From Stenotrophomonas maltophilia (lineage in GTDB: Bacteria; Pseudomonadota; Gammaproteobacteria; Xanthomonadales; Xanthomonadaceae): a stretch of 16,446 bases of DNA. The stretch is from contig DGIP01000223.1 of NCBI GenBank assembly GCA_002386405.1, positions 1 through 16,446 of the forward strand, in the 5' to 3' direction. How positions within the stretch are numbered: the stretch's first letter is position 1; every line of letters starts with the position of its first letter. The position numbers and the translations under genes were made by a program. The notes under the pieces were generated by a model. It did not search any database and had not been told where the DNA came from. It saw only the letters and a program-made list of their open reading frames with translations. Below are positions 1-6,500 of the stretch, piece after piece.

Positions 1-1361
1 GCGCTGCCGCCTGGGCCGAGGCGCCACTGGCCGGCCCTTCCGACTTTGCTGGCGTGGTGGGCCTGCGTGAGGCCTATCTGGACCCGGCGTTCTGGGCGGC
101 GCGGCTGCCCGATGCCGACCGGGTGATCCTGGACCGCGCGGGCATCGCGGCGCAGAACGCGCGCATGCGCGCCGAAGACGACTCCATTCATGACCTGCGC
201 GCCCTGCCCGCGCGCCTGCCGCGCGCCAAGGTGCTGGCCGACATCCAGGCGCTCTCGCGCTGGCCACAGAAGCCGCTGTTCGGTGAGGACGGCAAACCGG
301 TGGCCGCCACCGCGCGTCCCGCGATCGAGGCCAACCTGGCGCTGGAGGCCATTCCCGCCGAGCGCCCGCTGCAGTACGGCCTGGTCACGCACCGCGCCGC
401 GTTGCGCGCGTTCCCTACCGCGCTGCGGGTGTTCACCTCGCAGGGCGATACCGATATCGACCGCTTCCAGGAGTCCGCGCTGTTCCCCGGCGATGCGGTG
501 GCGGTGCTGCATGAAAGCGCCGACGGCCAATGGCTGTTCATCACCAGCGAACGCTATTCGGCATGGATCGAGAAGCGCTTCGTTGGCGTGGGCGATGCGG
601 CCACGGTGCTGGGGTACGGCCAGCACGGTCCGTACCGGGTGGTGACCGGCGCCACGGCGTATACCGCGTTCACCCCGGAAGAGCCGCGCGTGTCTCGGCT
701 GCAGCTGGAGATGGGCGTGCGGCTGCCCGTGCTGGCCGACTGGCCGGTGGCGCAGGCCGTGAACGGCCAGCAGGCACACGGCGCGCACGTGGTGCAGCTG
801 CCGGTGCGCAACGACGACGGCACGCTGGCACTGGTGCCGGCATTGCTGCCGCGTTCGCAGGACACCGCCAGCGATTACCTGCCGCTGACCCCGCGCAACC
901 TGCTCACCCAGAGCTTCAAGTTCCTGGGAGAGCGCTACGGCTGGGGCCATTCGTACGACACCCGTGACTGCAGCGGCTTCGTCTCCGAGATCTACCGCAG
1001 CTTCGGCGTGCTGGTGCCGCGCAATACCAGCGCGCAGGCGGTCAGCCCGGCGCTGGACCGCATCGCCTTCAGCGACAAGGACGGCAAGGCCAAGCGAAAC
1101 GCGGCCGTGCAGCAGCTGCAGGTGGGCGACCTGGTCTACATTCCCGGCCACGTGATGGTCACCCTCGGCCAGCTCGACGGAAAGACGTGGATGATCCACG
1201 ACACCTCCGGCGGCAGCTGGTTCGGCGCGGACGGCAAGCGCGTGCAGGCACACCTCAACGGCGTTTCGGTGACTCCGCTGCAGCCGATGATGGCCAGCGA
1301 CACCGTGAGCTACATCGACCGCATCACCAACATCCAGCGCATCCGGCCCCAGACTCCTTGA
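1..1361 (+). CDS. SH3 domain / NlpC-P60 (C40) cell-wall peptidase, 5' partial
   Basis: The frame is open to the left edge (first whole codon at 3), so the true start and any signal peptide lie outside the window; the first in-window start codon, GTG at 54, is internal. The C-terminal third is an NlpC/P60 cysteine peptidase: Cys in DCSGFV (codon 969-971), His in PGHVMVTLG (1149-1151) and a third polar residue, His, in IHDTSG (1197-1199) form the expected triad. The middle looks like two bacterial SH3 modules, and the N-terminal part resembles the stabilising domain of the YkfC-like group. Such enzymes cut the gamma-D-Glu-diaminopimelate bond in murein peptides, leaving L-Ala-D-Glu. The stop overlaps the next start by one base (TGATG), and the next gene encodes the epimerase for exactly that dipeptide, which strongly supports a recycling role. 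Exact substrate and location are inferred. Confidence 0.9.
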   Translation, partial: AAAWAEAPLAGPSDFAGVVGLREAYLDPAFWAARLPDADRVILDRAGIAAQNARMRAEDDSIHDLRALPARLPRAKVLADIQALSRWPQKPLFGEDGKPVAATARPAIEANLALEAIPAERPLQYGLVTHRAALRAFPTALRVFTSQGDTDIDRFQESALFPGDAVAVLHESADGQWLFITSERYSAWIEKRFVGVGDAATVLGYGQHGPYRVVTGATAYTAFTPEEPRVSRLQLEMGVRLPVLADWPVAQAVNGQQAHGAHVVQLPVRNDDGTLALVPALLPRSQDTASDYLPLTPRNLLTQSFKFLGERYGWGHSYDTRDCSGFVSEIYRSFGVLVPRNTSAQAVSPALDRIAFSDKDGKAKRNAAVQQLQVGDLVYIPGHVMVTLGQLDGKTWMIHDTSGGSWFGADGKRVQAHLNGVSVTPLQPMMASDTVSYIDRITNIQRIRPQTP

Positions 1362-2467
1362 TGAAAATCACCGACATTGAACTTGGCATGCTGCGCGTGC
1401 CGCTGAAAACACCGTTCAAGACCGCACTGCGCACCGTGGACACGGTGGAAGACGTGGTGGTGCTGGTCCGCACCGATACCGGCCACACCGGCTATGGCGA
1501 GGCGCCCGCCACGGCGGTGATCACCGGCGATACCCACGGTTCGATCATCGAGGCGATCAACACCTTCATCAAGCCGCGCCTGGTCGGCCAGGACGTGGCC
1601 GAACTCAACCGCAACTGCGCGCTGATCCAGTCGTCGATGAAGCGCAACACCAGCGCCAAGGCGGCGGTGGAAATCGCGGTGTACGACCTGTGGGCGCAGC
1701 TGCACAAGGCGCCGCTGTACCAGATGCTGGGCGGTGGCGACCCGGTGATCACCACCGATATCACCATCAGCGTGGATTACATCGACAAGATGGTGGCCGA
1801 TTCGCTGTCGGCGATCGACCGCGGCTTCGAGTCGCTGAAGATCAAGGTCGGCAAGGACATCGGGCTGGATATCGAGCGGGTGAAGGCGATCCACGCCGCC
1901 GTGCAGGGCCGTGCCCTGCTGCGGCTGGATGCCAACCAGGGCTGGACCGCCAAACAGGCGGTGCACGCCATGCGCACGCTGGAAGAGGCCGGGGTGGTGC
2001 TGGAACTGCTGGAGCAGCCGGTGAAGGCGGCCGACATCAGCGGGCTGAAGTACGTAACCGACCGGGTCAACACGCCGGTGATGGCCGATGAGAGTGTGTT
2101 CAACCCGGGCCAGGTGTTCGACCTGATCCAGCAGCGCGCGGCCGACATCATCAACATCAAGCTGATGAAGACCGGCGGGTTGTCCAACGCGATCCGGATT
2201 GCCGACATCGCCGCCATCTACGGGGTGCCGTGCATGATCGGCTGCATGATCGAATCGAGCATCAGCGTGGCCGCGGCCGTGCACCTGGCGGTGGCCAAGA
2301 GCGAGGTGATCACCAAGGTGGACCTGGACGGCCCCTCGCTAGGACAGTTCAATCCGGTCACCGGCGGGGTACATTTCAACGAATCGGAGATCACCATCAG
2401 CGATGCGCCGGGGCTGGGCATCACCGAGGTGCGCGGGTTGGAGATGATCAAGCCGCCGCGCTGGTAA
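1361..2467 (+). CDS. L-Ala-D/L-Glu dipeptide epimerase (enolase superfamily)
   Basis: 368 residues, a normal family length. The ATG overlaps the upstream TGA by one base, which fixes the start and implies translational coupling. All muconate-lactonizing subgroup landmarks are visible: K160-I-K162 (catalytic Lys at the end of the second barrel strand), metal ligands D190 (RLDANQGW), E218 (LLEQPV) and D243 (MADES), and the opposing base K267 (NIKLMKTGG). D321-L-D323 (VDLDGP) matches the DxD motif that holds the substrate ammonium in L-Ala-D/L-Glu epimerases, which separates this enzyme from muconate cycloisomerase and o-succinylbenzoate synthase. It is expected to act in the cytoplasm, racemising the Glu alpha carbon of murein-derived L-Ala-D-Glu so that ordinary peptidases can degrade it. 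A shift to other dipeptides cannot be excluded from sequence alone. Homologues are called ycjG in E. coli and ykfB in Bacillus. Confidence 0.92.
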   Translation: MKITDIELGMLRVPLKTPFKTALRTVDTVEDVVVLVRTDTGHTGYGEAPATAVITGDTHGSIIEAINTFIKPRLVGQDVAELNRNCALIQSSMKRNTSAKAAVEIAVYDLWAQLHKAPLYQMLGGGDPVITTDITISVDYIDKMVADSLSAIDRGFESLKIKVGKDIGLDIERVKAIHAAVQGRALLRLDANQGWTAKQAVHAMRTLEEAGVVLELLEQPVKAADISGLKYVTDRVNTPVMADESVFNPGQVFDLIQQRAADIINIKLMKTGGLSNAIRIADIAAIYGVPCMIGCMIESSISVAAAVHLAVAKSEVITKVDLDGPSLGQFNPVTGGVHFNESEITISDAPGLGITEVRGLEMIKPPRW

Positions 2468-2499
2468 CGTCCTCCGTCCCCTTTTTGATTGGCTGAGCC

Positions 2500-3348
2500 A
2501 TGCCGCCCCTGGTGAAAATCCGCTCCGAGCGTGACCACATGTCGGCAATTGAACGCCGCATCGCTGATTTCATCCTCGACAATGCCCACCTGCTGCGCGA
2601 TTACTCGTCGCAGCAGCTGGCCAGCGCGCTGGGCATCAGCCAGTCCAGCGTGGTCAAGTTCAGCCAGAAGCTGGGCTTCAAGGGCTACCCGGACCTGAAG
2701 TATTCCATCGGCCAGGCCGTGGCCCGTGCCGGCAACGACCCGGCCGCCGGCCCGCCGGCCGCCGCACCGGGCAACTATTACGACCAGCTGGCCGAGCGCC
2801 TGCGCCTGAGCCGCACCGCGGCCGACGAGGAAACCCGGCTGGCCAACCCGCAGGCGGACGTGGAAGCGATCGTGCAGCTGATCGACGGCGCGCCCAAGCT
2901 GTTCGTGTACGGGCTGGGCGATGATGGCCTGTACGCGCGCGAGTTCGCGATGCGGCTGTCGCTGCTGGGCATGCTCACGGTGCACCACGCCGACCCGATC
3001 CTGATGATGGCCAACCTGTCGGCGGCGCGGCCGGGCGATGTGCTGCTGGTGTTTTCCGAATTCGGCAAGCTGCCGCAGCTGTTCCAGCTCTCGCGGCAGT
3101 TCCAGGACGTGGGTGGCAAGGTGGTGTCGATCACCCGGCACAGCGCCAACCCGCTGCGCGCGCACGCCGATGGCGCGCTGGTGGTGTGCGCGCACGACCC
3201 GGCGCCGCACGTGGCGCAACTGTTGTACCGTTCTGCCTTGCAGTCGCTGCTGGACTTCGTGTTCGTGCTGCTCTGCCACGCCAACCCGGACCGCCACCGC
3301 CAGCTCGGGGTGAACCTGGAACGGATCGAACACCTGATCGACACCTGA
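2500..3348 (+). CDS. MurR/RpiR family transcriptional regulator (HTH + SIS)
   Basis: 282 residues. Residues about 5-80 form the RpiR-type helix-turn-helix: SAIERRIADFIL, then YSSQQLASALGISQSSVVKFSQKLGF with the recognition helix around SQSSVVKF. An Ala/Pro/Gly-rich linker (about 82-92) leads to a SIS fold (about 115-250). Family members usually bind a sugar phosphate there, but the usual S-x-S-G-x-T loop reads S186-E-F-G-K-L191 and the first glycine loop reads G138-L-G-D-D-G143, so canonical phosphosugar contacts are missing. No clear Shine-Dalgarno precedes the ATG at 2500; ATG 2539 is an alternative, but the longer start gives the usual N-terminus. It sits inside the operon, 32 nt after the epimerase and 17 nt before the next gene, so it probably controls the operon. 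Ligand and operator are unknown. Confidence 0.9.
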   Translation: MPPLVKIRSERDHMSAIERRIADFILDNAHLLRDYSSQQLASALGISQSSVVKFSQKLGFKGYPDLKYSIGQAVARAGNDPAAGPPAAAPGNYYDQLAERLRLSRTAADEETRLANPQADVEAIVQLIDGAPKLFVYGLGDDGLYAREFAMRLSLLGMLTVHHADPILMMANLSAARPGDVLLVFSEFGKLPQLFQLSRQFQDVGGKVVSITRHSANPLRAHADGALVVCAHDPAPHVAQLLYRSALQSLLDFVFVLLCHANPDRHRQLGVNLERIEHLIDT

Positions 3349-3365
3349 TTCCCGGAGTGCACCCG

Positions 3366-4160
3366 ATGCTGTCGCTGCTGCGTACCGCCTTTGCCACCGT
3401 GCTGGTTGCCAGCGCCCTGCCCGCTTCGGCACTAACCCCCGTGGCCACGCCGCTGCACGACAACGGCCAGATGATCGTGGTCACCACCGACGGCTGGGAT
3501 GCCACCCAGGGCAGGTTGCAGGCCTATGCACGCACCCCACAGGGTTGGCAGCCGCACGGCGCCGCCTTCGCTGTGGCGGTGGGCCGCAATGGCAGCGCAT
3601 GGGGCGTGGGCGTGATGCCGGCACCGAACGGCGCGGGTCCGCAGCAGGCCGGCGACCCGGTGAAGCAGGAAGGCGACGGCCGCAGCCCGGCCGGCATGTT
3701 CAGGGTCGGCCCGGCGTTCGGTTATGCGCCGAAGATCACCAGCGCGATGCCCTACCAGCCGATGCTGGAGAGCAGCTACTGCATGGATGTACCCGATTCG
3801 AAGTACTACAACCGCATTGTCGATGCCGAGGTCGTGGGCGCCGATGCGGTGGAAGGCTCCACCGAACCGATGCGGCTGGACCTGCACAACAAGGGCGACG
3901 TGCGCTACCGCGAGGGCTTCGTGATCGAGCACAACCCGAACGCGGAACCGCGCCGGGGCAGCTGCATCTTCGCGCACCTGTGGCGCACGCCGGGTGAGGC
4001 CACTGCCGGCTGCACGGCGATGCAGCCCGAACACATGCAGGGCCTGCTGGCCTGGCTGGACCCGGCCCAGCACCCGGTGTTCGTGCTGCTGCCGCGCGCG
4101 CAGTACCAGCGGCTGCAGCAGGATTGGCAGCTGCCGGCGCTGCCGAAGGCCGCACGATGA
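3366..4160 (+). CDS. Secreted L,D-transpeptidase (YkuD-like) family protein
   Basis: 264 residues. The ATG at 3366 is preceded by CGGAG at 8-nt spacing and opens a classic signal peptide (MLSLLRTAFATVLVASALPASA, predicted cleavage after A22); upstream in-frame starts lie inside the regulator gene and are rejected. The protein matches the compact COG3786-like branch of the YkuD family: G-x-C-I-F-A-H204 followed by TAGC216TAM, with Cys216 the likely nucleophile and His204 or a nearby His the partner. It should act in the periplasm on peptidoglycan stem peptides. Families with this fold do 3-3 crosslinking, attach proteins to murein or act as L,D-carboxypeptidases; the sequence does not say which. 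Its place among murein-peptide recycling genes makes an L,D-carboxypeptidase-like role worth considering. Its stop overlaps the permease start (ATGA). Confidence 0.85.
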   Translation: MLSLLRTAFATVLVASALPASALTPVATPLHDNGQMIVVTTDGWDATQGRLQAYARTPQGWQPHGAAFAVAVGRNGSAWGVGVMPAPNGAGPQQAGDPVKQEGDGRSPAGMFRVGPAFGYAPKITSAMPYQPMLESSYCMDVPDSKYYNRIVDAEVVGADAVEGSTEPMRLDLHNKGDVRYREGFVIEHNPNAEPRRGSCIFAHLWRTPGEATAGCTAMQPEHMQGLLAWLDPAQHPVFVLLPRAQYQRLQQDWQLPALPKAAR

Positions 4161-5449
4161 GCGCCGCGCCCGAACCGCAACTGGAACGCGCGGTCAGCCG
4201 CTGGCAGATCGTGGGGTTGTCGATCAACGATGTGATCGGCAGCGGCATCTACCTGCTTCCGGCCGCTACGGTGTTGTTGCTGGGGCCGTTCAGCCTGTGG
4301 GGCGTGGTGGCGGCGGGCATCGTGGTGGCGCTGCTGGTGCTCTGCTACGCGCAGGCGGCCAGTTACTTCGATGAACCCGGCGGCAGCTACCTGTATGCGC
4401 GCGAGGCGTTCGGGCGCTTTGCCGGGTTCGAGATCGGCTGGATGATCTGGCTGACCCGGATCAGTTCGGCCGCCGCGTTGAGCAACGCGCTGGCCGATGC
4501 GGTGGCACGGTTCTGGCCCTGGGCAGGGCACGATGTGGGCCGGGTGCTGGTGATCGTGGCCTCGCTGGGCTTCCTGACCGCGGTGAACGTGGCCGGCGTG
4601 CGCTCGGCGGCGCGTACCGGCATCGTGCTGGTGATCGGCAAGATGCTGCCGCTGCTGCTGTTCGTGGCGATCGGCGCGTTCTACGTGGATACCGACCTGG
4701 CCTTCTCCGGCACCCGCCCGGACCCGCACGACCTGCAGCGCATGGGCGAGGCGGCGTTGCTGCTGCTGTATGCGTATGCCGGCTTCGAGAACATCCCGGC
4801 CGCGGCCGGTGAATACCGCAACCCGCGCCGCGATATCCCGTTCGCGTTGATCACCATGATCATCACGGTGACGGTGATCTACGGCGCGGTGCAGTTCATC
4901 GCGCAGGGCACGCTGCCGGGCCTGGCCGATTCGGCCACGCCGCTGGCCGATGCCGCCGCCGGCTTTGGCGGCGAGGCGCTGGCCCTGATCCTCACGGTGG
5001 GCGCGACGATCTCCATCCTGGGCACCAACAGCAACACGATGATGATGGGCCCGCGCTTCCTGTTCGCGCTGGCGCGCGATGGCTACGGGCCGAAGCTGCT
5101 GGCGCAGGTGCATCCGCGCTTCCGCACGCCGGCCGCGGCGATCATCACCCAGGGCCTGATCGCGCTGGTGCTGGCGTTGTCCGGATCGTTCGTGCAGCTG
5201 GCGCTGCTGTCGATGACCACGCGCCTGTTCGCGTACATCGGCACGGCGGCGGCCGTCATCGTGCTGGCCCGCCGCTTCCGCGACCGCCCCGGCGCGCTGA
5301 AGCTGCCCGGCGGCCCGCTGATTCCGATCCTGGCGCTGGTGCTGTGCCTGGCGCTGTTTGCCAGTGCCAGCTGGCAGAACATCGCCGCGGCGCTGATTGC
5401 GTTCGCGGTGGGCGGGGTGATCTACCTGCTGCCGCGAAAGGAGGCGTGA
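4157..5449 (+). CDS. APC superfamily amino-acid permease
   Basis: 430 residues, very hydrophobic, with about 12 predicted membrane segments. The ATG at 4157 overlaps the previous stop by 4 nt and gives an N-terminus directly before the diagnostic APC first helix, VGLSINDVIGSGIYLLPAA, where the broken-helix GSGI(Y/F) motif binds the substrate alpha-amino and carboxyl groups. Another family landmark is PGGSYLYAREAFG after helix 2. An inner-membrane amino acid:proton symporter or exchanger is expected; substrate cannot be read from sequence. As the last gene of the operon it may import or export amino acids or small peptides released from murein (Ala, Glu, diaminopimelate); this is inference. 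The gene ends in a very purine-rich stretch (AAAGGAGG) just before the stop, with no obvious gene using it. No clear terminator follows. Confidence 0.9.
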   Translation: MSAAPEPQLERAVSRWQIVGLSINDVIGSGIYLLPAATVLLLGPFSLWGVVAAGIVVALLVLCYAQAASYFDEPGGSYLYAREAFGRFAGFEIGWMIWLTRISSAAALSNALADAVARFWPWAGHDVGRVLVIVASLGFLTAVNVAGVRSAARTGIVLVIGKMLPLLLFVAIGAFYVDTDLAFSGTRPDPHDLQRMGEAALLLLYAYAGFENIPAAAGEYRNPRRDIPFALITMIITVTVIYGAVQFIAQGTLPGLADSATPLADAAAGFGGEALALILTVGATISILGTNSNTMMMGPRFLFALARDGYGPKLLAQVHPRFRTPAAAIITQGLIALVLALSGSFVQLALLSMTTRLFAYIGTAAAVIVLARRFRDRPGALKLPGGPLIPILALVLCLALFASASWQNIAAALIAFAVGGVIYLLPRKEA

Positions 5450-5540
5450 GGCACCGCGCTTGATGCGCTGTTCACTCCGCGCGCCCATGGCGTTAACCCG
5501 GTGCTGGGTACGGTGAAGCCTCACCCCACCGGAGCCAGAC

Positions 5541-5903
5541 ATGAGCCCTGATTACCAGATTCCCGGCCGGGTGCCGGAAGACGGCGTACCGCGCGAAGCA
5601 GTGTCCGATTACTGGCGCGAGCGTTTCAGCGCCGAGCCGTATTACGACAGCGAGCAGACGTTCGAAGATTACGAACCGGCCTATTACCTGGGCCACAGCG
5701 CGCGCCTGGGCGGTACCCGCGCCGATGAGATCATCCAGGCCTACGAGCAGGTGGAAGCCGAACTCGAATCGCGCTGGGCGCGTGAACAGGCCACCAGCAA
5801 GCTGACCTGGGCCCAGGCCCGCAACGCGGTGCGCCGCGGCTGGGACGAGTCCACCGCCCTGCACCAGGCCCACCTGGACAAGGGCGTACCGCGCGGCACC
5901 TGA
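5541..5903 (+). CDS. Small acidic conserved-type hypothetical protein, 120 aa
   Basis: 120 residues, rich in Glu, Asp, Tyr and Trp, with no signal peptide or membrane segment, so probably cytoplasmic. A GGAG Shine-Dalgarno (ACCGGAGCC) lies about 8 nt before the ATG. The layout (YWRERF, then FEDYEPAYYLGHSA, a central acidic helix EQVEAELESRW, then LTWAQARNAVRRGWD) resembles short bacterial proteins with a DYEPAYRYG-type motif and a closing AVRxxW helix, often linked with stress responses; that resemblance is from memory and no function is known. The tetrapeptide GVPR occurs near both ends (about residues 15-18 and 115-118), encoded by nearly the same bases (GGCGTACCGCGCG). It is 91 nt after the permease, so it probably has its own transcript, and it converges on the yiaA-like gene. 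Confidence 0.75.
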   Translation: MSPDYQIPGRVPEDGVPREAVSDYWRERFSAEPYYDSEQTFEDYEPAYYLGHSARLGGTRADEIIQAYEQVEAELESRWAREQATSKLTWAQARNAVRRGWDESTALHQAHLDKGVPRGT

Positions 5904-5926
5904 ATACCGCGCGGCGCGACGCCGGA

Positions 5927-6358
5927 TTATTCCGCGCGCGGAATCGGCGGGATCTCACGATCACCCGCGGCCATCAGGTCGCGGGTGTTCTTCTGCACGG
6001 CAACGGCGCCGAACAGGCTCAGGGCGAAGGCCATGCCGTAGAAGCCCTTTTCGCTGAGCAGCAGGGTGGCGTTCCACAGGCCGACCAGCAGCAGCAACAA
6101 CGACACCAGCAGCGCGAACCAGCACAGCGAGTAATACAGCGCACTCACCGGAATGCCTTCCACCCGGTCGCGCACGCTCTTCTGCAGTGACACCGCGGCG
6201 AACAGGCCGAACAGCAGCAGGGTGAGGTAGTAGCCCTTTTCATTCAGTGCCATCTCGGCATTGAACAGGCCGACCAGATAGGCCACGGCGCCAAGCAGCA
6301 GTGCGGTCCACGAGGCGGCGATGAACGCCGGAGACGGTTTGGTGACCTGAGGCTTCAT
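5927..6358 (-). CDS. yiaA: YiaA/YiaB family inner membrane protein
   Basis: 143 residues. Two tandem copies of the YiaAB unit are visible, each with a pair of membrane helices and the signature [18 protein letters not shown] / [18 protein letters not shown] followed by LFGxxAxxQKxxRD. Four membrane segments in total (roughly residues 11-30, 42-58, 74-95 and 105-120), with both ends likely cytoplasmic. The start at 6358 follows AAGGGAG about 9 nt upstream. The function of the YiaA/YiaB family is unknown; E. coli members are small inner-membrane proteins. The gene is divergent from the sugar dehydrogenase and convergent with the small acidic gene. Its last codons overlap a 16-bp perfect palindrome (5929-5944). 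Confidence 0.88.
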   Translation of the reverse strand: MKPQVTKPSPAFIAASWTALLLGAVAYLVGLFNAEMALNEKGYYLTLLLFGLFAAVSLQKSVRDRVEGIPVSALYYSLCWFALLVSLLLLLVGLWNATLLLSEKGFYGMAFALSLFGAVAVQKNTRDLMAAGDREIPPIPRAE

Positions 6359-6500
6359 TGTTCAAACTCCCTTTTGATGGCGCCTACGGTAGCCGATTCC
6401 CCCGCACCCGCCTACGGGGGTGACGTATGGTCCACGCCCCCTTGATGGCCATGGTGTACAACAACGGCTGGCCATTCGCGTCCCCTTCCGGAGATTTCCC
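6359..6500. promoter_or_regulatory. Divergent intergenic region between yiaA and sugar dehydrogenase
   Basis: This 142-bp gap must hold promoters for both flanking genes. I see no convincing -35/-10 pair on either strand. It contains GCCTACGG twice (from 6382 and 6410) and an inverted repeat CCCCCG (6399-6404) / CGGGGG (6415-6420) around a 10-nt loop, which could be an operator or a leader hairpin. Ribosome binding sites are visible at both edges: AAGGGAG for the - gene and CCGGAG for the + gene. Confidence 0.4.

Noticed and set aside
5437..5515. AAAGGAGG at the end of the permease gene with a tiny ORF (ATG 5462, 17 codons)
   Set aside because: The spacing from the SD-like run to the ATG is about 17 nt, too long, and the peptide has no special features; the run encodes Lys-Glu near the permease C-terminus.
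3905..5542. 545-codon open frame on the - strand opposite the YkuD and permease genes
   Set aside because: High-GC antisense shadow: Arg/Gln/His-rich low-complexity product, no RBS, fully opposite two well-supported genes.
6399..6420. CCCCCG/CGGGGG inverted repeat as a rho-independent terminator
   Set aside because: It lies between divergent genes and has no U tract on either strand, so termination makes no sense there.
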